Shown here: positions 37,437 to 45,172 of the stretch, one piece after another
How the letters are laid out: each line of letters opens with the position of its first letter
Position numbering within the stretch: position 1 is the first letter of the stretch
Origin: Collimonas sp. PA-H2
Lineage (GTDB): Bacteria > Pseudomonadota > Gammaproteobacteria > Burkholderiales > Burkholderiaceae_D
Assembly: GCF_002564105.1 (NCBI RefSeq)
Contig: NZ_PDBX01000001.1
Location: 2,294,001-2,358,000 of the forward strand
DNA length: 64,000 bases
Direction of reading: 5' to 3'
Program-made: the position numbers and the translations under genes
Notes under the pieces: model-generated
What the model was told of the DNA's origin: nothing
Seen by the model: only the letters and a program-made list of their open reading frames with translations
The model's database searches: none

Positions 37437-37556
37437 ACGAGCTGATGGGAAATTAGCGCGGATTACAATTAGCTTCTTCACGGATTAACGGGATAGGCAG
37501 CTCTTGATGCAATGCACAGCCGGCCATCGAGGGTGACACCATTTGACGCTTCACTG

Positions 37557-37961
37557 TCACTCAGCAATCTCGTCATAGCCACGGCCAAGAAATTGAACGA
37601 AGCAAAAGCCGTTGCCGAAGGGATCCGCCATGAGTGCGAGCCGGCCCCACTTATGCGTGGCGATGGGCTCTTCAAGGCGCGCTCCGGCTGAGACGGCCTT
37701 GTTAACCGCGGATTCGATTTCTTCAACGACAAAATCGAGATGGACTGGCGTCCAATGGCGATCGTAGGCACGGCGCTGAGCAGTTGTGCTCGCTGCTTGC
37801 GTTCCTTCCGCTTTGACCAGGAGGTAGATCGGTGCGGAGCTCCCCAGCATTTCCACGCCGCTGGCGCCGAAGCGTCGGCCGACCTTCAATCCGAACGACG
37901 TTCCATAGAAGCGAATTGCCTTCTCAAGGTCGTCAACGTCGAGATTTACGAGAAGTTCCAT
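37557..37961 (-). CDS. VOC-superfamily protein (glyoxalase/bleomycin-resistance type)
   Basis: 134 residues from ATG 37961 (MELLVNLDVDDLEKAIRFYG), with a purine-rich GGGGGCAGAGG upstream; a 29-codon upstream extension is unlike the family. Two babab modules: FYGTSFGLKVGRRF and the HLDFVVEEIESAV / WGRLALMADPFGNGFCFVQF segment. VOC proteins use a metal centre for isomerase, dioxygenase or antibiotic-binding roles. Specific function unknown. Confidence 0.85.
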   Translation of the reverse strand: MELLVNLDVDDLEKAIRFYGTSFGLKVGRRFGASGVEMLGSSAPIYLLVKAEGTQAASTTAQRRAYDRHWTPVHLDFVVEEIESAVNKAVSAGARLEEPIATHKWGRLALMADPFGNGFCFVQFLGRGYDEIAE

Positions 37962-38354
37962 GGCCTCTGCCCCCTGTCGCTCAACAGTTATGCAAATGAA
38001 ACCCGCGTCCGTACATGAGCAACGATGCGGACGCTGCAGATTTTTCAATCTTGCAACATCGATGGAAATTTATAACTACCGGCCGCTTCGGCTGATAGCA
38101 GACATTGGCATGAATGCCCGCTTACGGTCCCTCGACGGGGTACCCATATTGATGCTTAGTGGTGCGAAACCAGTGTAGGAAATAGATGGCAATAGATGAC
38201 ACATGTTGCCACAAAAAACATCAACGCCACATCGAGTTTACCAGCGCGACAGACTGGCGCCGGCAGATGGCGGGCGCCACTGAATGGCTGCTTGCCGCAA
38301 AATTGATCCAGGCGGCGTAATATAAAGCTTCCAGCAGGACGAAGAGTGGCAGAT
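37962..38354. other. Spacer without a supported gene
   Basis: 393 bp, moderately GC-rich. It holds the promoter of the leftward VOC gene and probably that of the small membrane protein. No repeat or RNA gene seen. Confidence 0.4.
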
Positions 38355-38486
38355 ATGAAATCGACACTTTGGAGCGTTATAGCGGTCGCCTTAATCGTTG
38401 CTGCGACAGCGGGTTCTTACGTTCAATATCAATGCGGGGCAATCCACAACGACGCCCCATCTGCACATTGGAGCAGGCCGGATTGA
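38355..38486 (+). CDS. Small predicted membrane protein (43 residues)
   Basis: 43 codons starting MKSTLWSVIAVALIVAATAG with a single membrane segment and then a short Gln/His/Asn-rich tail ending in WSRPD. GGACGAAGAG lies ~10 bp before the ATG. Ends 143 bp before the phosphoribosyltransferase start. Size and signal-anchor pattern are typical of real small proteins, but it is supported only by reading. Confidence 0.45.
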   Translation: MKSTLWSVIAVALIVAATAGSYVQYQCGAIHNDAPSAHWSRPD

Positions 38487-38629
38487 CAGCGAACCGTAGG
38501 CCGGCGTTGTCGAGTTCCGCCAATTTACCGCGCCATCACTCGAATCGGCGGAAGCTCGAATCATCGGATGTAAGTCGGGCGTGGTTGAGGAAGATGGCGT
38601 CGGCGTCGCCCATGAGGCCGGGAGCGCAT

Positions 38630-39322
38630 ATGTTTGAAGCGAGGCGTTTCAAGAATCGCACAGAAGCCGGGGCGCGCCTGGCGCAGCAGCTCGGTGTCTA
38701 TTCCGGACATCCGGACGCGATTGTACTGGCGCTGCCGCGCGGTGGCGTTCCTGTCGGTTTTGCGATCGCCAAGGCATTGGAAATCCCGCTTGATGTCCTG
38801 CTCGTACGCAAGCTCGGCGTCCCCGGAAACGAAGAGTGTGCGATGGGAGCCATTGCCAGTGGCGGCCTGTGCGTAATGCAGCCCGACATACTGACGCATT
38901 TTGATATATCGATGGAGGTAGTCGAAGCAACGGTGCAGCGCAAACTCAAGGAGTTGGCAGAGCGCGAACAGCTGTATCGGGCTAGCCGTCCCGCCCTGCA
39001 ATTGGCAGGCCGGACCGCCATCATCGTTGACGATGGCCTGGCGACTGGCTCGACCATGCTCGCCGCCCTCAATGCCGCGCGCGAGGCCAAAGTGGCGCGC
39101 CTTATCGTTGCCGTTCCCGTCGCCGCATCGGAAGGAATCCGGCAGATCGAAGCGCAGGCCGATGAAGCCGTTTTTCTGATGAATCCCGAGCCCTTTTATG
39201 CGGTCGGCGTATGGTATGACGATTTCCGTCAAACCGCGGATGATGAGGTAATAGGGCTACTCGACAAAGCCGCAAAGTTGCAGGCACAACGCGAATTGCG
39301 TGACCGTGCCCGGCACATTTAG
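38630..39322 (+). CDS. Phosphoribosyltransferase-family protein
   Basis: 230 residues from ATG 38630 (MFEARRFKNRTEAGARLA), with GAGGCCGGGAG upstream. Type I PRTase fold: VLALPRGGVPVGFAIAKALE, VRKLGVPGNEECAMGAIA, and the PRPP-binding loop AIIVDDGLATGSTM (~124-137). This stand-alone family is common in soil bacteria; it may act on phosphoribosyl compounds or simply hydrolyse phosphate esters, and the substrate is unknown. Confidence 0.88.
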   Translation: MFEARRFKNRTEAGARLAQQLGVYSGHPDAIVLALPRGGVPVGFAIAKALEIPLDVLLVRKLGVPGNEECAMGAIASGGLCVMQPDILTHFDISMEVVEATVQRKLKELAEREQLYRASRPALQLAGRTAIIVDDGLATGSTMLAALNAAREAKVARLIVAVPVAASEGIRQIEAQADEAVFLMNPEPFYAVGVWYDDFRQTADDEVIGLLDKAAKLQAQRELRDRARHI

Positions 39323-39417
39323 ATCGCCGCACGCGTATGCCGGTGCAAGCCTGAAATTATAAACTGGTGCGCCAGGCGATCCCGCGCACGATCAGCGCCA
39401 CCGGCGCCACGATCGCC

Positions 39418-40050
39418 TCAATCCTCCAAGTCTACCGTAGCCGCCAATTCCACCCCCTCCGGCGCCTCATACAGCGCAATCACCCAGGCCCGCGCCGGAT
39501 CGCCGGCAACCTGGTTGAGCATCTTCACGACAAAATTGATAGACGCCTTGTCTAGCCCGGCAAACGCATCATCCAGCAAATTGACCGTGGCGCCGGCAGC
39601 GAATGCAGCCGCCAGCCACACCTTACGCTTGCTGCCGGTAGATAGCATGTAGAGCTTCTTGTCCAGGTGCGGCGTCAGCGACAGCCCTTCCGTCAGCGCC
39701 GGCAGCAGCGCATCGTCAAATCCAGGATACGCGGCATGCAAGGACGCAAAATATTCGCGCGCCGTCATCTGGTCGAACGCCTCCGAACGCGGATCCATCC
39801 AGAATACCTGGCGCCGATAGGCATCCGGCTGCTCATCCAGGCGCACGCCGCCGATTTCCAGGCGGCCGCCCTGCGCCGCCATATCGCCGGCCAGCAAACG
39901 CAGCAAACTACTCTTGCCCCGGCCGTCGCCGCCACGCACCAGCGTGACGCCGGCGGGGATGGCGGCTGACCAGTTGTTGAACAGTTCCTGGCCGGGATAG
40001 TGGAAAGTCAGGTTGGTGGCCTGTAGGACAGTTGTTTGGGTTTGTTTCAT
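39418..40050 (-). CDS. Stand-alone ABC transporter ATP-binding protein
   Basis: 210 residues. Walker A is GGDGRGKSS (a CcmA-like variant of GPNGxGKS), Q-loop region QVFWMDPRSEAFDQMT, signature LSTGSKRKVWLA, Walker B VNLLDDAFAGLD (D then D; the usual catalytic Glu after the Walker B Asp is Asp here). Resembles the heme-exporter ATPase CcmA group, but no ABC membrane gene or ccm genes lie nearby. Probably active in ATP binding; its partner is unknown. Confidence 0.82.
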   Translation of the reverse strand: MKQTQTTVLQATNLTFHYPGQELFNNWSAAIPAGVTLVRGGDGRGKSSLLRLLAGDMAAQGGRLEIGGVRLDEQPDAYRRQVFWMDPRSEAFDQMTAREYFASLHAAYPGFDDALLPALTEGLSLTPHLDKKLYMLSTGSKRKVWLAAAFAAGATVNLLDDAFAGLDKASINFVVKMLNQVAGDPARAWVIALYEAPEGVELAATVDLED

Positions 40051-40164
40051 GGTGTGGGTTTGCGGATTGACGGAGCCGTTTGATGGAACATCATCATGCC
40101 AGAGCTTTAGCAGTCATCTACGCAATGTTGTTCCGCACCGAATAGATATCGGGTACTGGCGTGA

Positions 40165-40377
40165 TCAGCTTTTGGGCAGGTCACATGTTGATGTCACGTC
40201 GTACCCAAGAGAAAAGTACAGATGCGCCTTCAAACCGCCATCCTTGGACGAAAAGAGATGCACGCCCTCTTGGCTAAAGCATGTTTTGATCAACTCACGT
40301 TGATCGTTGATTTCTAAACCTGACAAAGTTGGTGTGACAGCAGCCGAGCCGACCACCGCAATGCCCATAAAAGGCAT
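40165..40377 (-). CDS. Small reading frame of unknown status
   Basis: 70 codons beginning MPFMGIAVVGSAAVTPTLSG, with a hydrophobic start and a charged C-terminal part containing two Cys. No ribosome-binding site is evident, and no family is recognised. It could be a small exported protein or the end of an eroded gene. Confidence 0.3.
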   Translation of the reverse strand: MPFMGIAVVGSAAVTPTLSGLEINDQRELIKTCFSQEGVHLFSSKDGGLKAHLYFSLGYDVTSTCDLPKS

Positions 40378-40388
40378 TGCATAGCGGT

Positions 40389-40422
40389 AATGCCGTTCAG
40401 TTAAGACTGAACGGCATTTTTA
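40389..40422 (+). terminator. Rho-independent terminator (plus strand)
   Basis: 13-bp perfect stem (40389-40401 with 40406-40418), loop TAAG, then T5 on the plus strand. No plus-strand gene ends just before it. Confidence 0.75.
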
Positions 40423-40434
40423 TTTGCGGAATTC

Positions 40435-40546
40435 GTAGGGTGGGCACTCCGTGCCCACGCGGACGGGCCGGGGGGCGTAGCCGGGGCACGAATGTCAGGG
40501 ATACGAATATCCATGATACTGCGTGGGCACGGAGTGCCCACCCTAC
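40435..40546. repeat. Palindromic repeat element, second copy
   Basis: 25-bp arms (40435-40459 and 40522-40546) identical to those at 13644-13715, around a longer 62-bp centre. Located between a terminator and the end of the type VI operon. Confidence 0.85.
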
Positions 40547-40576
40547 GCCATGTCGTTCTGCCCTAACTGAACAGCA

Positions 40577-40876
40577 TTACAATGCATAGCGGGCTTTTAA
40601 CTTATAGGCATGGGCGTCAGCCTCGTGCAACGCATCAATAACGTCAGTTTGCGGCAATGGCTTTCCATCCGATGACGTCGTTTCACAGCACGCAAGATCG
40701 CCATTTTCTTTCGGATACTGTATCTGGACTTCTTCGCCGCTCTTGAGCGTGTCAGTTGTGTACAGGTACGTTTCTCCGTCCGCACCTCTCCGCACCAAGC
40801 CCTCTCCGTAACCACTTGCAAACGACGAGGCGGAAAGGACTGCCAAAACAAGCGGCAGGATTTTAATGCCCATCAC
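40577..40876 (-). CDS. Small exported protein at the end of the type VI effector operon
   Basis: 99 residues with a Sec signal peptide (MMGIKILPLVLAVLSASSFA). The mature protein of ~80 residues has a vicinal Cys pair (LACCETTS) and reads like a small beta-rich domain. It starts 13 bp after the PAAR stop, so it is part of the same operon. Function unknown; an immunity or periplasmic accessory role is possible from position only. Confidence 0.6.
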   Translation of the reverse strand: MMGIKILPLVLAVLSASSFASGYGEGLVRRGADGETYLYTTDTLKSGEEVQIQYPKENGDLACCETTSSDGKPLPQTDVIDALHEADAHAYKLKARYAL

Positions 40877-40888
40877 TGCAGAAATCTG

Positions 40889-41167
40889 CTAGCCGACTGA
40901 CGCGTGTGCATTACCGATCAGTTTGCAACCGCACTCTGTCAGGCAATCCTGCACAGCGACAGGAATTCCGCCAACCGTGAAGGTAGGATGCGCAGTGACG
41001 ATTTTATTGATGCCGTGCGGCCGGCCATCGGGATAATGCTGCGGGCAGTTAACCTCATCGCCAAGACGCGCAATTGGCTTGCCGCCGATGTCGTGTGTAG
41101 GTGAGCCACTGATGACTTTACCGCCGTGGTCGGTGTCATCGCCAACAGTAATAATGGTTAAGGGCAT
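40889..41167 (-). CDS. PAAR-domain spike-tip protein
   Basis: 92 residues from the start MPLTIITVGDDTDHGGKVIS at 41167; an upstream start at 41191 would overlap the lipase stop. PAAR pattern: VISGSPTHDIGGKPIARLGD, VNCPQHYPDGRPHGINKI, ECGCKLIG. PAAR proteins sharpen the VgrG tip and hold effectors. It has no C-terminal toxin, unlike the PAAR at 27292-28512. Sixth gene of the vgrG operon. Confidence 0.9.
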   Translation of the reverse strand: MPLTIITVGDDTDHGGKVISGSPTHDIGGKPIARLGDEVNCPQHYPDGRPHGINKIVTAHPTFTVGGIPVAVQDCLTECGCKLIGNAHASVG

Positions 41168-41177
41168 GTCAATTCCA

Positions 41178-43226
41178 TCATTCAAAAACATAACGTGGAT
41201 AAAAATAACCGCCGCCTTCGCGCAATGTCCAGGTTTGGGTCGTGATCATTTTGTTGCGTAATTCCGGGGCGTTGGCGTCGGTTTGGATTGGATACAGCGC
41301 AGCCAACTGGGCCTGTTCTTCAGGCGTAAAGGAGCTTTGCCTGTCCAGATCCTCCATGTCGCTGACAGTCTGTCCGCGTACAAGCGCCGTGCTCTTGGCC
41401 TTTTGCAGATCCTGCTTGTTCTGAATGATTTTCTGCAAATCGGGCCTGTCCTGATATTTTTTCCAGACTTCCTGATTGTATGGGCTGTCTTTGGACGGTC
41501 CACCTTCATTGGCCATCTTGAGCACACCTTCCGCCTTTTCTTCTGCGCTTAGGTATCCCGCCATCCAGAAACCTGCAAGAGAGTCATGGACATGCAATTC
41601 CAGCAAAGGAAAGGGTTGGCCCTGCGGTTCTGCAGGAAAACCGTCCTTGACGATACCCAAGGCAAAGGCTTCCCATGCGTTCAGCGAGCGCTTTTGATCA
41701 TACTGGGTCAGCTGCCAGAAATTGCCTAGGCTCGCCTTGTCTTGGCGTAGCTGTAACGGCCCCTCGGTAACTTCGCCAAAGGCATCTTTGCCTGGAAATT
41801 TTTCAAATTTGCGCTTTGACAGCAATTCAACGTCACCGCACAGCAGTTTGTCATAAGTAACCAGGTCTTCGGCATCTTGTGTATTTTGGTCCTGATGGCA
41901 GTTTTGGACACCCGGCGATTTTTCCATGTTGCCCAGCCATTTATGACGGAAACCGTAGTACAACCGCATATGCTGATGCATTTGTTCCTGGTGACTACCT
42001 CCCGTTGGTGCGGCAGCCATGTAGCCGTTCCAGGCGTCGGCTAGCTTGCTGCTGATATTGAAATCGGCCTGCAGATCGCCGCTCATGCTGTCGTATTGGA
42101 CTAGTGGCACGCCGGCCAGCAGCGCCGTTTTGAACATGTGCAGCAGCGGTACCTGCGACAACAGATTCTCAGGCGCCATCGCGCGCCCCTGGTCGCGGCA
42201 ACCGTAGCCGCCGCCCACGTCGCTGTGGACGCCAGGGTAAAGCACCTCGGTCACGTTGCTGCCGGACATCCGCGTCAGTGGAAAATTCATCCGCTGCTCA
42301 TGAGCCGCAACAAAATGCACGCCTTTCTGCACGCAGGCCGGCAGCGGTTTTTTGACTTCCTTGGCCCAGGCGTAATGGCCGTCGGCCCAGAACGAAGGCA
42401 GCGGCAAAGTGATGGCGGCCGAGTGAGAAAGCCCAACGGTGGCTACCGAGTCGAACACGCCAAGAAACGAAATCGACGCCGGGATGCCAGCGATGGCGCC
42501 GTCCTTGAGCATATCTTGGAACCAGTAGCAAAACGCCCGTGCCTGCACTGCGCCACGGGAAAAACCGAAGACTGATACCTTCAGGCTGGGCAGATGAGGA
42601 AGCGGCAATAGCTTGCGCTTGTCGGCAATTTTCTTATCCAGTTGCTCTGTCAGCTCGGCAAACCAGCTAGGGCGGGTGTAGCGTTGTTCGTCGCCTGATT
42701 TCGGAGTTTCTACATCGGTGACGTATTTCTTGATGTAATAGGTGAGCTCATCTTCGTTGAACATGAAGCGACCGTCGTTAAATGCCCGATGTATGCTGTT
42801 GTAGACTTGCAACAAGGCAAATAGGATGCGTGCCTGGCCACCTTTTGCCATTGCCTTGCCATCTTGAGATTCGCGATATTCGCGCCCTTCTGGGAAGCGT
42901 GTTCCAACACCGGGTACATAATAACTGTAACAATCGTCTGCTTGAGCGGTCCCATCCCCCTGTATATCTTTATGTGATTCGTATAGACGTACAATATTGC
43001 TGTGATATTGCTGTTGACGATCATTAAGATGATCCAATTTGTCACGCTGGCGATTATTATTCGTGCCGTCAAAGAAAATACCAACCTTTATGTTCTTATC
43101 GCAGGGCGCTAATTTTCGGCAGTAAGTCGCCGCGGCCAATTCTATGAGTTGCTCGTGAGTGAGCACGGTTTCCTCTGCAGTAGTTGAGGCAATATGCAAA
43201 GGTGCGGCTTGAATAGACGCGCTCAT
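41178..43226 (-). CDS. Tle1-like phospholipase effector (DUF2235)
   Basis: 682 residues. DUF2235 alpha/beta hydrolase: GIFFDGTNNNRQRD (residues ~48-61), nucleophile elbow VSVFGFSRGAVQA (Ser near 222) and an Asp in VHSDVGGGYG (~332) for the catalytic triad. Known Tle1 proteins are type VI lipase effectors that cleave membrane phospholipids in target cells. The C-terminal ~280 residues are less conserved. Preceded by two DUF3304 lipoprotein genes and a DUF4123 adaptor, with a 2-nt gap to the nearest, and followed by PAAR. Family and context agree well. Confidence 0.9.
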   Translation of the reverse strand: MSASIQAAPLHIASTTAEETVLTHEQLIELAAATYCRKLAPCDKNIKVGIFFDGTNNNRQRDKLDHLNDRQQQYHSNIVRLYESHKDIQGDGTAQADDCYSYYVPGVGTRFPEGREYRESQDGKAMAKGGQARILFALLQVYNSIHRAFNDGRFMFNEDELTYYIKKYVTDVETPKSGDEQRYTRPSWFAELTEQLDKKIADKRKLLPLPHLPSLKVSVFGFSRGAVQARAFCYWFQDMLKDGAIAGIPASISFLGVFDSVATVGLSHSAAITLPLPSFWADGHYAWAKEVKKPLPACVQKGVHFVAAHEQRMNFPLTRMSGSNVTEVLYPGVHSDVGGGYGCRDQGRAMAPENLLSQVPLLHMFKTALLAGVPLVQYDSMSGDLQADFNISSKLADAWNGYMAAAPTGGSHQEQMHQHMRLYYGFRHKWLGNMEKSPGVQNCHQDQNTQDAEDLVTYDKLLCGDVELLSKRKFEKFPGKDAFGEVTEGPLQLRQDKASLGNFWQLTQYDQKRSLNAWEAFALGIVKDGFPAEPQGQPFPLLELHVHDSLAGFWMAGYLSAEEKAEGVLKMANEGGPSKDSPYNQEVWKKYQDRPDLQKIIQNKQDLQKAKSTALVRGQTVSDMEDLDRQSSFTPEEQAQLAALYPIQTDANAPELRNKMITTQTWTLREGGGYFYPRYVFE

Positions 43227-43228
43227 AA

Positions 43229-43732
43229 TTATTGTTCCTCCGGTGGAGGAATCTTGGTGCCGGGAGGAATTTGATGTTTGGGGCTTTCTGACGAATATTC
43301 AGCGCTAGACACGACGCGTACTTGATTGTTATTGAAAATATGGATGAACACCATCCCTGCTTTGTCGTATCGCATGATATTGGTGGTCGTTTCCCGCCAC
43401 GGTTGTCCGTCTAATTTCCAGCTAACCTTAACTTTCATGCCCGGACGCCATTGCTTTGGCAATGGATAACCGGCGGCATTCGTGCCACCGCAGCGCCCGC
43501 CACCATATTCACGCGTGCTTACAAGATCCTGTATTGAATATCCGGTCACTAGTGCGTCGCCGTGTCCCACGCAACTGATCGACACATAAGTAACGGGGAC
43601 GTAGTTATCCAGTATTTTCTTAATGCGAACGGCCTGATCAGCATCCGCTTGCTTTTGATCAGTTGTAGAAGGAGTTGCGCATGCGGTCAGGGTCAGGACA
43701 AAGAGCAATGGAACGAATTGTTTAAGTTTCAT
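43229..43732 (-). CDS. DUF3304 lipoprotein, candidate immunity to the Tle1-like effector (copy 2)
   Basis: 167 residues with a lipoprotein signal (LLFVLTLTACATPS, lipid-attached Cys near 18). DUF3304 core: YVPVTYVSISCVGHGD, REYGGGRCGGTNAAGYPLPK, QWRPGMKVKVSWKLDGQPWR. Ends 2 nt before the lipase gene. Periplasmic lipoproteins of this family accompany Tle1 effectors and are taken to neutralise them. Closely related to the copy upstream. Confidence 0.82.
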   Translation of the reverse strand: MKLKQFVPLLFVLTLTACATPSTTDQKQADADQAVRIKKILDNYVPVTYVSISCVGHGDALVTGYSIQDLVSTREYGGGRCGGTNAAGYPLPKQWRPGMKVKVSWKLDGQPWRETTTNIMRYDKAGMVFIHIFNNNQVRVVSSAEYSSESPKHQIPPGTKIPPPEEQ

Positions 43733-43827
43733 GAATATGTATGCTTTCGTCGAAAAGTGAATGAGGCTTCTTTCGCGGCAGTTGAAGTGATAATTGTATA
43801 AGTTCCATATTAATTAACTAGCGGCAC

Positions 43828-44343
43828 TCATAATCGTTGCTCCTCCGGCGGAGGAATTTTTGACTTAAATGGAATCGGATGTGCGGGGCCGCTCGGGTAG
43901 ACATTCGACGAAACAACGCGTACCTGATCGTTATTGAAAATGTGAATGAAGAGCACCTCAGCTGATTCATAACGCATGATGTTGGTAGTGGTTTCCCGCC
44001 ATGGCTGTCCGTCCAGCTTCCAGCTGACCTTGACCTTCATACCGGGACGCCATTGTTTAGGCAGCGGGTAACCTGCGGCGTTAGTGCCACCGCAGCGGCC
44101 GCCGCCATATTCTCGGGTGGTTGCCAAATCCTGTATGGAATAACCTGTGACTGGCGTGTCAGCGTGTCCCACGCAACTGATGGGGATATAGTCTACTGGC
44201 ACGTAGTTGTCGTCGATATTCTTGTATAAAGCTGCCATTCTGTCAGCCTTGGCCTGTTGTTCCGGTGGCAGGGGGGTAGCGCAGGCAGTCAGTGCCAACA
44301 AAGCAAGTAAAGGGGCGAATTGTTTAAGTTTTATATTAAGCAT
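43828..44343 (-). CDS. DUF3304 lipoprotein, candidate immunity to the Tle1-like effector (copy 1)
   Basis: 171 residues from ATG 44343 (MLNIKLKQFAPLLALLALTA, lipobox LTAC); a start five codons earlier is possible. It shares long identical stretches with the copy downstream, including the GGGRCGGTNAAGYPLP core and the PPPEEQ C-terminus, and ends 95 bp before it. Overlaps the end of the DUF4123 gene. The tandem copies have diverged mainly at the N-terminus and in the region after NIMRYD. Confidence 0.82.
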   Translation of the reverse strand: MLNIKLKQFAPLLALLALTACATPLPPEQQAKADRMAALYKNIDDNYVPVDYIPISCVGHADTPVTGYSIQDLATTREYGGGRCGGTNAAGYPLPKQWRPGMKVKVSWKLDGQPWRETTTNIMRYESAEVLFIHIFNNDQVRVVSSNVYPSGPAHPIPFKSKIPPPEEQRL

Positions 44344-44350
44344 GTCTGCA

Positions 44351-45172
44351 TTAGCCAAATCGCTGCGCTATCAATAGCGCAGCCACTTTTTCCAAACGCA
44401 TCTGATCATCATGAATCTGCTGTCGATCAAGCTGCTCCAATAACTTACTGGTTTGTTGATACAGGACCGATGGCCGATGGTCGGTGAACGGCTTGGGCAT
44501 GGCTCCGTATAAATTGCTGAGCAGACCGTCGGCTTCGCCCTCTTGATGCAACCGGATCAGTTGTGCGTCGCTGATCGTCTGATCATGCCAGTCATTAGGC
44601 TGTACGACGACAGGTGAGGCTGAGGTGCCTCCCAGCAGCTGCAAGCTGCCATCCCGCCCGATCAGCCACCATGCGGCCATGCCTGCAAGCCAGGCTTGTT
44701 TTTGCTCCGGATGCAGGCAATTCAAAATAGCCGATGTCATGCAGGTATCGGCGAAGCGCAGCACATAACGCATGTTGCTGTCGTCACGGACTTGCAGGAA
44801 GGCTGAAAAATGCTGCTTTAACTGAGACAGGCCGAGAGCACTGGCAATGAACGACAGCATGGGCTTGCCATTACATAGGGCGAGCCAATCGGCTATGGCC
44901 AGCTGACGCTCCGCTTCGTCTTGCGGCATGGGCACCAGGATAGGCGAGAGTTCTTCAAAATCTCGCAAAGGCGTATCGACATAGATCGATACGGTTTGCC
45001 GATACGCGGCTTTGTCCAATAGAGAAGCTACTTCCTTGGGCGCAAATGCACTGTCAATCAAGGCATAGAAACGCATGTCAGGATTTGTTTCCAGGCTTTG
45101 TGTCATGGCCTGTGCCAGTACATCGGCAAGATCCAGAGCGTGGCGGTCGTAGGCGCAATACATGATGCTCAT
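44351..45172 (-). CDS. DUF4123 effector adaptor/chaperone
   Basis: 273 residues. N-terminal DUF4123 domain: FYALIDSAFAPKE near residue 40, and the region around SFIASALGLSQLKQHFSAFL with RFADTC typical of the family. DUF4123 proteins load specific effectors onto the VgrG tip. The start overlaps the vgrG stop by 4 nt (ATGA). Lies between vgrG and the lipase/immunity genes, which points to the Tle1-like protein as its cargo. Confidence 0.85.
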   Translation of the reverse strand: MSIMYCAYDRHALDLADVLAQAMTQSLETNPDMRFYALIDSAFAPKEVASLLDKAAYRQTVSIYVDTPLRDFEELSPILVPMPQDEAERQLAIADWLALCNGKPMLSFIASALGLSQLKQHFSAFLQVRDDSNMRYVLRFADTCMTSAILNCLHPEQKQAWLAGMAAWWLIGRDGSLQLLGGTSASPVVVQPNDWHDQTISDAQLIRLHQEGEADGLLSNLYGAMPKPFTDHRPSVLYQQTSKLLEQLDRQQIHDDQMRLEKVAALLIAQRFG

